Shown in pieces: positions 34,078-47,876 of a stretch of DNA of 64,000 nucleotides (positions within the stretch are counted from its first letter, which is position 1; each line of letters begins with the position of its first letter). The notes under the pieces were generated by a model, which ran no database searches, had not been told where the DNA came from, and saw nothing but the letters and a program-made list of their open reading frames with translations. The stretch comes from Pieris napi. Taxonomy: Eukaryota > Arthropoda > Insecta > Lepidoptera > Pieridae. The DNA is taken from contig NC_062244.1 in the NCBI RefSeq assembly GCF_905475465.1, positions 12,642,001-12,706,000 on the forward strand, in the 5' to 3' direction. The position numbers and the translations under genes were made by a program.

Positions 34078-34315
34078 CAACAGCAGGCAAACGAGCAGGC
34101 GGGACACTTTGAATAAAGTGATTAGTGACACTTGCAACGCCGGGATGCCGGTGTGTTGCAGACATTTCAGGGAATGGTACGCTCTTTTCTTGAAGGCATC
34201 TAAGTCGTATCAGTTCGGAAATATCTCTACTTGCAGCTGATTCCACGAAGAGTCCGTGGCAAAAAGTGCATTAAAAAACATTGTGTTTTGGAACGCCAGG
34301 CGTTGAGATGGAGAC
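34078..34315 (+). repeat. Diverged copy of the CCCATGGACATTCTC repeat family
   Basis: 'cagcaggcaaacgagcaggc', 'tacgctcttttcttgaaggc', 'gttcggaaatatctct' and 'ttggaacgccaggcgttgag' follow the same order as in the 16.27-16.46 kb copy, but with many substitutions. A SINE body fragment lies just downstream. Confidence 0.6.
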
Positions 34316-34385
34316 GATAGAATTTAAACACTTAAAAACCATAATTCACGATAATTATTTATATATAATATGTAGAAGCACACTA

Positions 34386-34433
34386 TGTCAGGCACGGAAG
34401 GCTGATCACCTACCTGTGTTAAAACAAATGATC
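34386..34433 (+). repeat. Short SINE body fragment
   Basis: 'tgtcaggcacggaaggctga' followed by 'tcacctacctgtgtt' and 'aaatgatcat' corresponds to the 3' part of the SINE body seen at 11.9 kb. Confidence 0.5.
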
Positions 34434-34945
34434 ATATTAAAAAATATTATAGAATCAGATTCCGAGTTTCAAATTCCCTGATAAATTAATAATAAATTCT
34501 TACTCTCAAGCAATGTACTCATTACTTACATATACTCGTAGAGGTATGTAGATTACTATCCATGACTAAGCATGTGCCATTGCAAGTAATTCATATTACT
34601 CCAATGCTGATGGATATCTGATGCATACGATATGTTGGAGAAAATGATTTATAGTCCCTAGATTGAGTTATTAAGTGGCGCTTTCACGATAAATATTAAC
34701 TTAAATTATTTGACACTAGCAGATAAAACATTTGAGTGTGTTCTTGAGTGTCAGAAAAACAGTGGAGGACTGCACTTTGATTTTATTTAAACTGTTTAGG
34801 GTTAAGACCTGGAGATGCTACGTACAATTACCGACGAATCCATCGGTTCGGAGATGGTAGTGGGTGATCACATACCTATGATACCTACATTCCTATATAA
34901 GAGTACAAAAAGACGTAGCAGTGCGTTGATTTTATGACTCGCGTA

Positions 34946-35192
34946 CAGCCCTGCGATTCTGTAACTCACTTTTCGAACTCACACAGCGGTTTTCGCATCG
35001 GCGGTCGCTCTCAAATCAGTCGTGAAGCAGTCATTTTATGATTTGGCATTCTGATAAGGTGGGAGCTTGTAGTTTATTGTTTATTAGAATGCCAAATCAT
35101 AAAATGACTGCTTCACGACTGATTTGAGAGCGACCGCCGATGCGAAAACCGCTGTGTGAGTTCGAAAAGTGAGTTACAGAATCGCAGGGCTG
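34946..35192. repeat. Perfect 107-bp inverted repeat with 33-bp spacer
   Basis: Arm 1 is 34946-35052 and begins CAGCCCTGCGATTCTG. Arm 2 is 35086-35192 and ends CAGAATCGCAGGGCTG. By base-by-base reading arm 2 is the exact reverse complement of arm 1 over all 107 positions. The spacer is 35053-35085. Identity stops at both outer ends (flanks gcgta and actga), and I see no target-site duplication. The arms are GC-richer than the neighbourhood and contain no long frame. Candidates are a fold-back or MITE element of very recent origin, or a palindromic assembly artefact. A transcript would form a long perfect hairpin. Confidence 0.9.
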
Positions 35193-38100
35193 ACTGATAA
35201 ATGGTTAGGTTAGGTAAAGGTAACCATGGTAACAACGGCTACAGTGCTAACGAAATAGTCCACGCTTTAAAATTAGGCTATTGGGCCCAAAAGCAAACTC
35301 ATATATACATTTCTTTAGTAAAAACAAAACTGTGTTTGTGCATAAAATTTCACGAATAATATTATCACGTTGATATTGCTACGCAAATAAATTACTTGAT
35401 TATTCAAAAAGATAAACATTCAGCTCGTAATCTCGCACTAAATTCCACTTTATCTCTAATATTGCCAAGTTTGTATACACGATAGGTGATATTTTTATAA
35501 TAAAATCTCAAAAATTAGCTTTAAATAACAAGTTTATACGGAAATTTAATTGAAATACCTGACAAGAATGTTGACTTTTATCGTTATTTGTTGGTAACTG
35601 GTTTCCATTATTTTACTAATTACATATCAGGCGTTTTCTAACTTAAGTTGTTTTTTTATATAAAATGAATTATTATTTAATAGTAATAATGATAATTATT
35701 ATTAAAGGAGTCCATTTGGTATTTAATAGCAGTCCAGTTGGTAGTTCTATAAGTCCTATTTTTTTTAATAAACAAAAAATTCCCGTCGAATAGATTACCT
35801 CCTCTTTCGGGTGATAAAGTCACTATGAAGCAGAGGTGGTCTAAATTTTACATCAGATAAACTCTCTTTTAGCCCTTATACCTAAAAGCCTGCCTCTATG
35901 TTTAAACTTTGTAATATATAAGTTACTATATAAATATAGAATTTCATAATTTTTTGTCAATTCCCAGCAAAACACTAACTCGTGACCAGTAAAATGCGTT
36001 CCATTATATAAACACAGTTGATGCATTTTATTCAATAACATCTCCACAAAAGAGGTCGAGAGTTGCAAAATCGTGACATTTGGATAGCTATTCCAGATAA
36101 AACAAAATAACGGTCACGATTGGATTATTCAGCCTGAGAGAAAGTTTAATACGCAAAACAAAGTTTGCTGTGATTTTTACTCTCGCGAAAACAATCAGAA
36201 TCCAAGTGGCAAGAAGCAATCTTTTTTACTAACTATAAATTCATCTAATACAACATTTAATAAGTTACTAAGAAACCGTAATAATATATACAATTTAATT
36301 ATTAAATTTATTTTTTTATAATGTAAACTTTCGTTTTGTTTTCTCAATTGTATTTTAAAATGTATATAAATATAATTACACCAAATGGCATTGCAATCTA
36401 TTAACGTCTCTAGAATTTGAGTCGCTTAATAAGTGAAGTGGAATGCGAATCAACAGTTAATTATTAATAAAATTTAGATAATTACAGAAATGTCAACCTA
36501 ACAAATTAAATAAGTAAATAAATTAACGTAGTTCATCGCAGCTAAGTTCCACAAAGCGCACTGCACTGATTCATTTACAGCCTCCGATAGCATCTCAGTT
36601 TATTGGACATTGTGCGTACGGTCTGATGCTTGATAAAGTGATATCAATGCTCACTACATTAATCAGCCTCTACCACACTGAAGCGTACAATGCAAAGACT
36701 TTTATTGCGTCCACCGCGAAAATTAAACACTACTCAGATCAAAGATTAGCCTGTAATTGGATTTCGATTGCAATGTTTTATTTATCGCGTCTGCCGCAGT
36801 TGAATTGTTCAAATTATAATTAGCCCTGTGATGCGTAAAGTAAATAAAGAAATTAGCTAAGAGGAATTGTGAAATCCTGTTCAGCCACCCAATGTGGCCA
36901 ATTATTATAATTGGCTTAGGTATTTGCTAAGTGCAGCAGAATTTGTTGACGATCCATATAATAAATGTTTTCTTAGAAAAGGCTATAATGAGATGCACAG
37001 AAACTCTGTACGATTACGTTGGTACTCAAGTTGTCATGCAAAATAACAATGAGTTTAATATCGTTGATGAGCAAAAATTGGCCTCTCATTTCATTGCAAT
37101 GCCTCTTTCGTGTATGCTATTAAATTTAATGTAATATGGAAATTAATGTGCTCACTTCATCAGTGGAAAAGTTATTGACTAAACCAGCTTATACACCAAT
37201 TAAACAAATGCAATATTTAAATCAAACGGATTGTTAGTTATAAATGAAATATTACATTACAATGTGTATAGTAAGAAGATTTTTGGGAACAATTTTATAA
37301 TTCAACATTTGTGATACAAAAGCAACTTTCCAATTTTAATATTTTACCTGTATATGTACAGAATACATAGAATTGCTATATTCAGGTTTATTTCTTTGGG
37401 AAATCAATTACATATATTGCTAATGAAATTTGTTGGTCCGAGAAGTGATAAGTTGAAAAACTTAAATTGCTATATCGCTTTGCCAGAGGCAACGACATGA
37501 ACTCATATTCCCACACATTACAACGACATTACAGATTTATTTTGTCACGGATGATTACACTTCATTGTGCGCGAAATAATTTAGCAATTCCTTTTTTTAC
37601 CTTTATTTTAACTAATTAACATTGCTGTGAAATGCAAAACACGTTGGATTTCAAAGTCGGTTTCTTTGCGTTTTCGAAGCCAATTTGACTCGCTGTTATT
37701 TTGACGTGTAACAAACACATTTATATTCCTAGCGTGAAGATTTATCTCCATAGGCGCCATTCACGTGGTTCTAAGGCGCAGGACGTAATTATAGAACTAC
37801 TCAGGATTGCCATGAATTATTTCTTCTGCTCATTTCCTTCCAATACATAGAATTTCTTACATTATGGTTAATGTGATTAATGAGGTACTAGCAAGTGCTC
37901 ATTATGGTACCAACTTATCAAGTTTTATTTAATTGGTTCCACAAAGCTTAGAAATAAATACTGGTCAGGTTAGGTTATATGGAATGTTGATGCCATTCCG
38001 TACTGTCTTAGGCTTTGTAAAAAATGGTATGTTTATGAGTATCGACATAATATTGACCATTTTTAGATCGAACCTCGAGAAAAAGTGATCTATTCTGTAA

Positions 38101-38285
38101 TGTGACGTTCAAATTATATTGCCTACGTTTAGTTGAAGTAACTAACTATGAAATTATATTTTAGTTTACGATGCATATAAAATCTATATATAGTGAGATA
38201 GTTTGATTCTAGCAGTGGATACCACTTCCTGTCAAGTATTATATTTAGCTTTCTTCAAATAATGAACGATAATTTTAGAGATTGT
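35193..38285. other. Intergenic DNA downstream of the GT92 gene
   Basis: 3.1 kb of AT-rich DNA. Open frames at 35853-36068, 36626-36823 and 36931-37134 are short and match nothing I know. No RNA gene was seen. The GT92 3' untranslated region should end somewhere in the right-hand part. Confidence 0.4.
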
Positions 38286-41200
38286 TTATTTGCAGATAGT
38301 GTTGGCGATGGCTCGTGCGAGCCGTCTTGAGAGGTGAAGCGCAGAGCGGTCGATGCGCGAGCGCTTAACGTATTGCGCACATTCCGGAACCATCGTGAAG
38401 TTGCAGGTTTCCTGTCCAAAAGTCAATTTTAATTAATTTTATTTGAATCAAACAATTATTTATTTTATAATATATATATTTTTTAAACAATTATAGTTAT
38501 AGGTACGGTATTTAAGTATTTTGTTTGCCTTATGTTGCAATAACAAAACTTTTGACTTACAATAAGATTCTTGGATACCACGAATAACTCGTTATTAACA
38601 TTATTTTAAATTAGAAAATGGTTATTTATGTCTTGAACAGGCGTTAAGAAATAGGAAATAATTACCTTGTAATGATTGAGTTGTACTTCTTTGTATGGCG
38701 CCGCCCAACCAGTAAAACCCGTTGCACCAATGCTGGCCAAAGGGTAGTGATTAAACGCTGTTAAGACCTTTCTAGTTAGCATAAAGCTCTTGCTGTAATA
38801 TCCTATAGGGCTGATTGTGGCCGAGCTTACAATGTTTCGAGATAATTTTGGCAAATCTAAATTGTTTGTACAGTTATTTTCATTTTTCCTCATTTCGGTA
38901 ATGTGCTTATTACTCTCTTTCTCTGTACTATGAAGATCAACTATTTCATTTAAAACTTCATCATCTATTCGTACGTCGTCGCGCTTCATATAAAGTTTCA
39001 CCCTATTTCTATTATTACTAGTTTTATTATTCTTATATAAATGTTGCATAAAGTCAAAGAAAAATACATTACGCACTAATATAGCAGAGTGGTGATGAGG
39101 ATCCCAACCTTGGAGAGGCAATCGTTTTAATAATCCATGCCAATTATTGGTTATTTTAGGAACTAGTACCTCGTCCACATCTAGGGGAACAATAAATTCA
39201 GTTTCTAGTATATTTCTATACAGACAGTCGTTATACGATACTAAATGATCTCGTCTCCTTTGCCAGAGGGATCGTCGAGCTGTATTTTTAATAGGAACTT
39301 GAAATAGTCTAACGAGTCCTTGGGACTGATAACGACGCAAGGTAGCCTCTGTATTTTTATTCACGTTATCGATGTAAAAATCGATAACCTCTGCGCCTAA
39401 AAGTCGATTCGTTTCTATCCACTCTATCAAGGACGGGGATATGTCCTTTTGAAAATTCATATCTTTAACACATATAGTAAATGATCTTTGATAGCTGTTA
39501 TTTGTTTTTGGCCCGATATGGAATCCATTTGTCGGATTATCGCAAGGCTCTGTGACAATCGACACGTCGGCCCTATTGTTCAAAGGTTCTGTTAGCGGAC
39601 ATGATAGAAGAAAGGGCGTTTCTACTTCGTTAGTCGATTTGTCCCAATCCTTCCACCAGATTTCTAAGGGCTTTGCAGCTACTACTTCTACGGAGTCACC
39701 GTCGTGAAGGATGCGCGTTTGACAGTAAAGATCTTCCAATGAAGACAAATTACGACCTGCGAAGATAAAATGTAATTTTTAAACTAATTTTATAAATTTC
39801 ATATTCAAATGACGATTCAAGACGGATGTATCTTATTTAAATAAAGCTCTGTGTTCGTGAGTCGCACAGGAAACTCGTTTGCAGAATTGCATGAAATTAT
39901 GCCTTTGGTATTTAATATCTACTTGTATTCCTATAGGTAACAGGAACAAGATTACAGGGGCTTATATAATAGTAATTTGCTAGAATCATTTCCTTCGGTG
40001 GATCGCATAGCGGTGTCTTCCCGGGCTATCATTACAACGGTTTGTAGGCTTATGGCAAGCAACAACTGTCCCTGTCATGTCGTTGGGAAAACACTTCCTG
40101 ATTTAAAACCAGTTAGGTTAAAGAGTTTCAATTTTGTGATTGCTAGAAGTACCTAATATAAGAATTTAAGTAGTTGCAATGAAATTTTATGGTTGAGTAG
40201 AGTACCTATGATACTGTATTAATATCGTTGGAAGATATTTATATTCTTTTTTTATTTACGTGGTTAAGGTATTTTAATAACACAAATATGTATTTAGATT
40301 TGATTTCTCGATACCGAAACGCTCGAAACGTTTCATTTTGTACATAATATCAATAAATATTTTTTTTTATCTAATACAAAGGTTTTATTTACCTAAAAAC
40401 CACGTTATTTTGTTTATTGATACCAAAGCCACGATTTTAACGTAACAAATACTGCAGTATTAATGAATTTTATTTATTTTATTTATAAGTAAAATAAATA
40501 ATAATTATTTTATATATCTCTAATAGAAGAACCTCTACCTCCTATCCTTCTACTACTGTGACTTTATGCACTTCTCTTAGCTATCCTTAGAAAGGGTTGT
40601 CTGGAACAGATCGCTTATTAGGGATAAAGGCCGTTGCACTCAGCCTTTACATTTACTATGGTATTTTTTTATTTTTTTTTGTGCACAGAAGTGTAAATAT
40701 ATAAACAATAAGTGTTTCTTAATACAATTTGTTACATCATCATACATAACAAATAAGTGAACAAAAGCGAAATATTTGCCACAAAGTATCGTCGCAGGTG
40801 ACATATAAATAAAGGCGCAAAGTACAAAGCAAAATTCTTTTCGTCCCCTGAGAGAATTGTCTTAAAAGGAAAAGCATAGTGGTGTTTTAATCCGAACGTC
40901 AGTACAATATAGGATAGGCGTTTATCTCTCCCGGGATGGAATTTACACGACGCCTCTCGACTCGAGTGACAAATGAGTGCCTGCTTATCGCCTGCGCCCG
41001 CGTCGCTCTCAAACACTCGCGTTTCAGGCCGTATGTTACCTCGATAAAGGGTATTTTACTCAGTTTATGCCGCATTTAGCATAATCTGATGGCTAAATGG
41101 GGTCAATCTGATTTATTTACCGCGATGAAAGCTGTTTCTGTCAGAAGACGCGAAAGACGATTCATGTTCCAAGAACGTGCCAAAGTCAACGAAGCATTCT

Positions 41201-44200
41201 TAAATAGTTTAACATCTATAAAAGTGTGTAGAAAATTTAAATAATAACTTTTTTAGTTCAAGTGTATAATCAAAGAGTTTGTTACATATCCATTGCACCC
41301 CCTTTGTCCCGCATAAGCAATACCTGTGCCCTTCTGAAGTAACAGCATCATAAAAGGAAGCGGACGATCCTCAAATTTGTAATAAGTCTAAAATATAGAA
41401 TATAGTGCAATTTATCGTGCACATGAGGCCAATTAAATAGTCATATTTAATTAAGTCCAATAATTGTAATAGTTTGATTAAATTTATTTAAATAACGAAA
41501 TAAAAAAAAACAAAATATGTTTTTTTTTTGGGTTCGCCCCTCACCCAATTAGTTACGAAATAGTCCCTAAGTACAGAACATACTTAACACAGCAACTAAA
41601 CCACGGAGGCTATTTCTAAAATAGTTTTACGAGTACTAAGGGTCTTAAATCTTGTTTTGAGATTGAGATAAACTGTCATGTTCGAAAATAAGCAGTAGTT
41701 ATTCATTATATAAACATTTTTTAATAAATTTATCTGACACATCGCGGCTATGCGCCCACGGGCCATGGCTGAATCAATAACACTCGTCAACCGAGGCGTC
41801 TAGATCTTAAGATGTAATGTAATATTAATTAAGCTTGTTCTATATCGATATATCTGGCAAATTAACTTTACTCAGGCGCTATTCAATGAAGATTTAGCTA
41901 TTTATAAATTATTATATATGCATTATTTTATTTATTGCAATGTGAAATAAACTTACTCAATAACTCACAAAGTTTATTATGGTAGGTAGAAGAACTGAGT
42001 GTATACCAAACTGATACTGATACACTTAGCTTATAGGAACCTTTTCTTAGTATTTCTGTTTTTACTTCGCCTACGCCTTTAAAACGGTTTTTAAAACGTT
42101 AAAATATTTTATGATTTACAGTGTCTGTCTTTTTGTGTTTTTTACATTACAACATACAAATATTATAAACCGTCAGTAATGAATACATTTTTAAATTCAC
42201 TGACATTTTTAATATAAAGGTAAAATGTAAGATTGTAGTGGTGGCGATAACACTGGGACGGAAAATATGACATCAACGTAAATTTGCCCGCATATAAAGT
42301 ACCTTAGGCGGTGGTGGGCAGATTTTTCGATACGGCTCACTCTACAGTCCTCAATTAATTGGTTTTCTTTATTTATACGACAAGCAAAATGCGTATGAAC
42401 GAACAGTTAGATCGAATCTCGTTTAAAAGAAAAGCTTTATGAAGTTGTAAAGATATTATCAATTTAACATTGAAGAATGTATGTGGATGATGAATTGTTA
42501 ATTCAGGACATATTTTTGACGGCAGCTTAATTATCTTCAATACTGGAAGTTGGTATTTATTTTGTAAGCCTTATCTAGAGATGAGAAGAGAATTTGCTCC
42601 TTATCAGTAAAAATATTTATATATATTATGTCTTTCATATTATATTTTATTTTATGAAACAAATGTGATAGTAAGTTGGTAAGTTGTAGCCTTCTTGCAG
42701 ACATTTTGCTTTTACTTTTCACTCGTTGTTTTCTTATGTAAATAATATATCGTATTTATTTCCTATTTATTATATTGTAATATATTAGGATATATAGCAG
42801 ACATTATTTAGTAATACAACGTAATAATTATTGTTATTAATATTGTCTTAAATCTTTTTTGATTTGCCGTAATATTACCAAGACTGTCGAGAACTATTTA
42901 TCATTTAAACCTAATTAAATGAAACGAAAATTATGCACGAACTACTTTTGGAATTAAAACCTCAGCGCCTATTTTTTCTTTAGCTGTCATAAACAAGAGC
43001 TAATGTACCAGAGTCATGTTCCATACTTATATCATTACGGAGGCATTTGGAGTATGTCCTTACTCACCGTGGAAAATGGCGAGAACGCGTACGTAGTGCT
43101 GTGGCGCCCTCTCGTCGTAATACGCAGCATATAATGACACTGGAGTACCTTCTACTTGTTGCCAAAGGGCTTCTGCGGCATGGGGTGACCACGTGCGGTT
43201 CTAGAACAAAAGGTAGACATAACTTTAAAATCGTTGTCAGGATAAGTGTTGACACAATTATGTCTAACTTGGCTTTAATTCGATTATAAATAGGAATATA
43301 GTTGCTGTTACTGCGTAAAAGTAGTATGGATGTGTATTTTAAGAGCTTTTTTTTGCAGCATAAACTTCCTTAAATTATAAGTTATTATTATATACAGAGA
43401 TACACGTAACCAGAAAAAAGTAGTTTAAAAAGATAATATAATATAGACACCACTAAAATTTTTTTTGTAAATATTTAAACTGTATGCATCAAAATGGTCT
43501 TAAACACAAACTTCACTTCTAATAAAGTCTGAAGTGGTTTAAATTTACATTAATCGTATTCCTTAGCTTTCGAGAAAGTATATGTAAAACCTGATTTATT
43601 CTAAGTAATTTGAAATGTATCCAGCGAAATAGTACATTCAGATTTAAACTTTATACAAATGATTTAGAGTTTATTATTTCATAAAGTGGTGTTAGAAGAT
43701 GGCTTTCAGAAAGGCTTTAATGGTGAAGGAGTCGTGCTTGATTAGCCATTGTGCTTTCTATAAACATCAGAGAGCTTTTTGCAAAGCTCTTTCTCTATTG
43801 TTGAACTGGGCAATTTATTTATAAAATACTTAATTGGATTTTAATAGTATGTTAGCCTTTAAAGTAGCAATTAATTGCCAATAGCTTCATATTTTAATTA
43901 TTTACGAGTTTTAAGAGACATTTTAATTTTTAACCAAATCTAATAAATAACAATGAATTTCTAATGGTTTTGCATTGAAAAATCAAGCATTTGTGATGGT
44001 GGTTCGAATTTTTTTATTAAATTACGCGATAGTACGAAGTTATTTTATCTCTTTAGTTTATTAACAATTTAAATTTGTACTATAGTGTGCTCTTCAAGCA
44101 CCAAGGTTAAACCTTCCTTAGTGTTTTTTTGTGTTTTCTATACTTTTAGACATATTAAATAATACAAAAATTATGTAGGATCTTTAATTTTATAATTAAC

Positions 44201-47200
44201 TTATTAAAGTTGATAAGTTTTTTTTATATTTTAACAGTCTATGTATAAGTAAGTTTGAGTTAAACACGTTATTAATTTAAAATATATTTTAATGTACATC
44301 TTAATAAAACATGAGGTGTGCTAAGTGATCTGTTGAATGCAATTAAATAGCTAACCATCCATTAATGGCGTTGAAACTACGCAGTTACCAATTAAAAAGT
44401 TAAGAGATGACTGAATGTTAATTCAATGTATATAGTTTGAGAATATTATAGGCAATTGGCTGTTTCTAATATAGCAAGGTAACATTTTAGTCTATATTAA
44501 ATAAACATTTATTTGCTAAATGTATAATAGACACTATATTTCTTTATAAATTATAAATAAATAGATAAATAACTGGTGCTACAACCTTTTTAGGACTGGG
44601 CCTCAGATTTCTGTATGAGTTTCATGATCATTATTTTGTTAATCTAATCGGCAAATAGGGGATCAGCCCCCTGTACATGACACACGCCGTCATCTTTTTG
44701 GGTCTAAGGCAAGTTTCTCTCTATGTTTTCCTTCACCGTACGAGCGAATGTTAAATGCGCACATAGAAAGAAATTCCATTGGTGCACAGCCGAGTGTCGA
44801 ACCTACGATCTCAGGGATGAGAGTCGCACGCGGAAGCCACTAGGCCAACACTGCTCCTGTTTTATGCATTATAGCGACATAAAATACTATTATACGGGTT
44901 GTATATTTCCATGAACCAACTAATTATTGTTTATGCATTTAATATAAAATTTTACTTTTCCTATTTAATTGTTTAAAGATACTTAATACATAATTTAAAA
45001 ACTTATTCTTAGTTAAGGATACGAAACAGGGTCGTCGTTATAAAAGTAAGTAATACAGCAGTGCAAGAGTGTATAAAAAATGCTTACGTTCGATACCTTC
45101 AATACTAATTTGGCTCCGGTCATGTTATATAATTATTACAATCAAACATAATTCCATTAAGCACAAAGAAATAAGTGATTGGAGTCTACATAGCTATAAT
45201 TATTTACAAATCTTAAAAGCAATGTTTTAAATGAACTTAAAAATGTATTGAAATATTTGTGACCTAAAATATGTACCGTTCGTGGGAATTTTTAATTTTC
45301 TTGTTTTTATTTCAAGTATCATTTTTAGTCAAAGTTTGGCCATGCATGGGCTGTAAATAAATAATCAAATTTAAAATGACACTTATCACATTGGACGTTT
45401 CCCATACTTTCTATTATAATACATATTTTTTAACATACGTAAATATTTTCTTATTCAAATAATTATTTTTCAAAATAATTGAAGTACAGATAGAGTAATC
45501 GCATTTTATACGTTTTATGCTTTTAAAACTATATTAACGAATACTTGGTTGGCTTCTTAATTCTTGATATGCGAAATAATATTACACTATTTTTATAATA
45601 TATTCTTAATCTCTCACAATTGTTAGCGTTTGTGTGCGTATCTGTGTCGGTGGATTGTATTAGAAATAGCTCAGGAATATTGATTTCTGGTTTTGCATCC
45701 ACTGCGATAGATTATCACTATCATTGCAAAACGAGTTTTACTTGCAATGAGGGAAGAACACGTCGTGATTTGATAGCCATATAAAGTACATATTCCATTC
45801 TTGACGCCATGTGAAAATATATTTAAGTCTTTTGGGGATATCATTTAGAACTTTGCCATAACTTTATCACAACCTTCAATTAAACCGTCTAGATAAACAG
45901 ACTTAAAATGTGTCTCTGCTTCAGGCCTCACAAACGAATACTCAATGTAGCAAACGCAAAATATCCTTTAGTATAATTACACAACTTTAATGTCACGTAT
46001 ATAAATAATGATTGACGGAAGTTCCAAACTCCTAAACTAGAAAGCTAGAGGGTTTTTATTCTGTAGTGCCTTTCTTCACAAGTTTCTTCAATAAATTAAG
46101 TAAGATTCCGAGTTTGAAGCATAGGTAATAGTGAAAACGTTGATTTGGTTAGTCCAAATACGAAGATATACTTTTGGTGATACTTTCTTATGCATCGGTC
46201 ATCAATAATCTTTTCCTCCACGTTGATCTTTTAAAAAATAGACAACGAACATGAATAAATTTAGATTTTTTAAAACGAGAATTTGTTTTACTCCCAACTA
46301 AGCATATCGTTTATTGCGTAAAAGTTAAACTAGTAAGAGAATCAAGACAAGATTAATTAGTTTAATATCGGCATTTTATGTTGCATTACAGTTAGGCGTA
46401 GGGTTGCTTTTTACTGTTGAACTATGCCAATTAGTCTTGAAATTACTGTGCATTCATGCGTTATTTTTGAACTTTAACAAGGAATATTTTAATAATATGT
46501 AAATAGTTGACTCTATTGCCTGCGTGGTGAACAAAAAGTATATACTTTTCTAAGGTCGTCTCTATTTATGGTTTCAATTTATAATAGTTATACACCGTGA
46601 GTAGAATGCGGGAATTGCTCACAAAGTATAATTCATAATGCATCGTATTTTCTTGGTAACGTTTATATACAATACCTGGATGCATTATTTAAATAATATA
46701 CTATCTCAACTTCATAATAATAACACAAACTTAAATTTGTACGAAAGTTTCATAATAAAGTAGTTCGCTCACATCTTGGTGAAGCTAAAATACAACAAAA
46801 CCATTCAAACTTTTAAGCTCAGATTCACGCTTGCTTGTGAATTTAGTATTTTTAACTTCACTTTTGGCTTATTACCTAGAAGGAAATAAATACGAAGAAG
46901 TAAACAATAGTACAAAATATGGGAAAATAGTCAAGTAATTCGGAGATCTCCGGACTTAGGGACAAGACATTCTTACAAGAAAAGAGCGTACCTACCAATT
47001 TCTGAAAGGCCGGCAACGCACTTGCGATCCTTCTGGCAATATGAGTGTCCATGGGCGGCAGTATGACTTAATATCAGGTGAGCCTCCTGCCCATTTGCCT
47101 CCTATTACATAATATAATATATATAATATCAGCTACTAATTAAAATATTTAATCAGATGCGCAACATAGACAAACATTATATACACATACATATATGGAA

Positions 47201-47876
47201 CCATATCATATATGTTACATGTTTTTTCAAATGGTTTTCTAACAAATAGTGTTAGTCTAATAGACATTTTATTTGTTTCTAGAGTCTTAAAAGTGCATTG
47301 AGCCAGGAAGTAGCCCATATATATTTACACAGCATTTGAATTTATAATGAGGTGTATCGCAGAAATTATGCAAACTACGTATTGTCTATACACTTGGGCC
47401 AATTTAACATCTCCGATTTAAGATTAGATTTACCATGAAAATTTCCATAATTGAATTTTTGCATTTCCTGTAATGTTTTAGATTTTTTTTATTTCTTTCC
47501 GATGTATTTCTATCATTAGGTAATTACATACCTTTATTAAACTAATATTTTTTCATACTAGTGATAAATTTTCTATAAATTCTAGAAACAATTGAAATTA
47601 ATGCTGAAAATGATTATGAGGATAACTAACAATTTCCGGTATGACGGGATAGTCCGGAAGTCGGTCACAAGTGACAGGAGACGGTCTATCCATTTCCGCC
47701 TGCTTGCCTTCCGAGTAGGCAACAATCGTCTTCATGGTGGAGTATCTCCGTTGTGGAGGATTCCAGTGCGATCTGGTATTCCACTCGTTGACACATGCGA
47801 TCCAACTGACACAGAAAACTGTAACACCAGCCAACAAATACTTGGTCACTCTAATTCCCTTCCTAGTCGAACACAT
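38286..47876 (-). CDS. Glycosyltransferase family 92 (DUF23) protein
   Basis: Four minus-strand exons: 47876-47631, 43200-43068, 39756-38666 and 38411-38286 (stop TAA). Phases 0,1,0 join to 531 residues. The N-terminus is a short basic cytoplasmic stretch (MCSTRKGIRVTK), then one hydrophobic segment (about residues 13-29), as in a type II membrane protein. Exon 2 reads LWQQVEGTPVSLYAAYYDER, the usual GT92 opening strand. Exon 3 has FTICVKDMNF, LIEWIETNRLLGAEVIDFYI, RRDHLVSYNDCLYRN and FIVPLDVDEVLVP, with DVD (about 319-321) as the presumed metal-binding DXD motif. APYKEVQLNHYK closes exon 3. Exon 4 adds the cysteine-containing tail. Family members transfer sugars, for example galactose onto core fucose in worms; substrate and sugar here are unknown. 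Exon 3 stays open past its donor; the in-phase exon 4 and GT/AG sites support splicing. Confidence 0.88.
39757..43067 (-). other. GT92 intron 2
   Basis: A 3.3-kb intron. It contains a LINE 3'-tail fragment near 40.59-40.71 kb and otherwise AT-rich sequence. Open frames at 40732-41016 and 41596-41790 have no recognisable content. Confidence 0.6.
40590..40710 (+). mobile_element. LINE 3' tail fragment
   Basis: 'ggttgtctggaacagatcgc', 'ttagggataaaggccgttgc', then a T-rich tail with 'gtgcacagaagtgtaaa'. I recognise this as the 3' untranslated end that many lepidopteran non-LTR elements carry. No coding portion remains. Confidence 0.5.
44574..44856 (-). repeat. tRNA-derived SINE, near full length
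   Basis: On the minus strand the element starts with a tRNA-like head: 'gttggcctagtggcttcc' (box A) and 'gatcgtaggttcgacactcg' (box B). The body then carries 'attcgctcgtacggtgaagg' and 'gtgtcatgtacagggggctg', and it ends 'ctgaggcccagtcctaaaa' and 'ggttgtagcacc'. Other members lie at 11.8, 17.8, 34.4, 52.1, 53.5 and 62.5 kb. It sits in GT92 intron 1 in the same orientation as the gene. Confidence 0.8.
46965..47106 (-). repeat. CCCATGGACATTCTC family fragment in GT92 intron 1
   Basis: Read in complement: 'ggcaaatgggcaggaggctc', 'gccgcccatggacactcat', 'aaggatcgcaagtgcgttgc' and 'acgctcttttcttgtaag'. This is the 5' part of the family seen at 16.3 kb. Confidence 0.7.

Larger units (their letters stand above)
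43201..47630 (-). other. GT92 intron 1
   Basis: A 4.4-kb intron between the membrane-anchor exon and the first catalytic exon. It holds a near-complete SINE (44574-44856) and a repeat fragment (46965-47106), both listed separately. The rest is AT-rich with no further structure seen. Confidence 0.6.

Noticed and set aside
35203..35216. TTAGG repeats as a telomeric tract
   Set aside because: Only two adjacent units are present, which is expected by chance.
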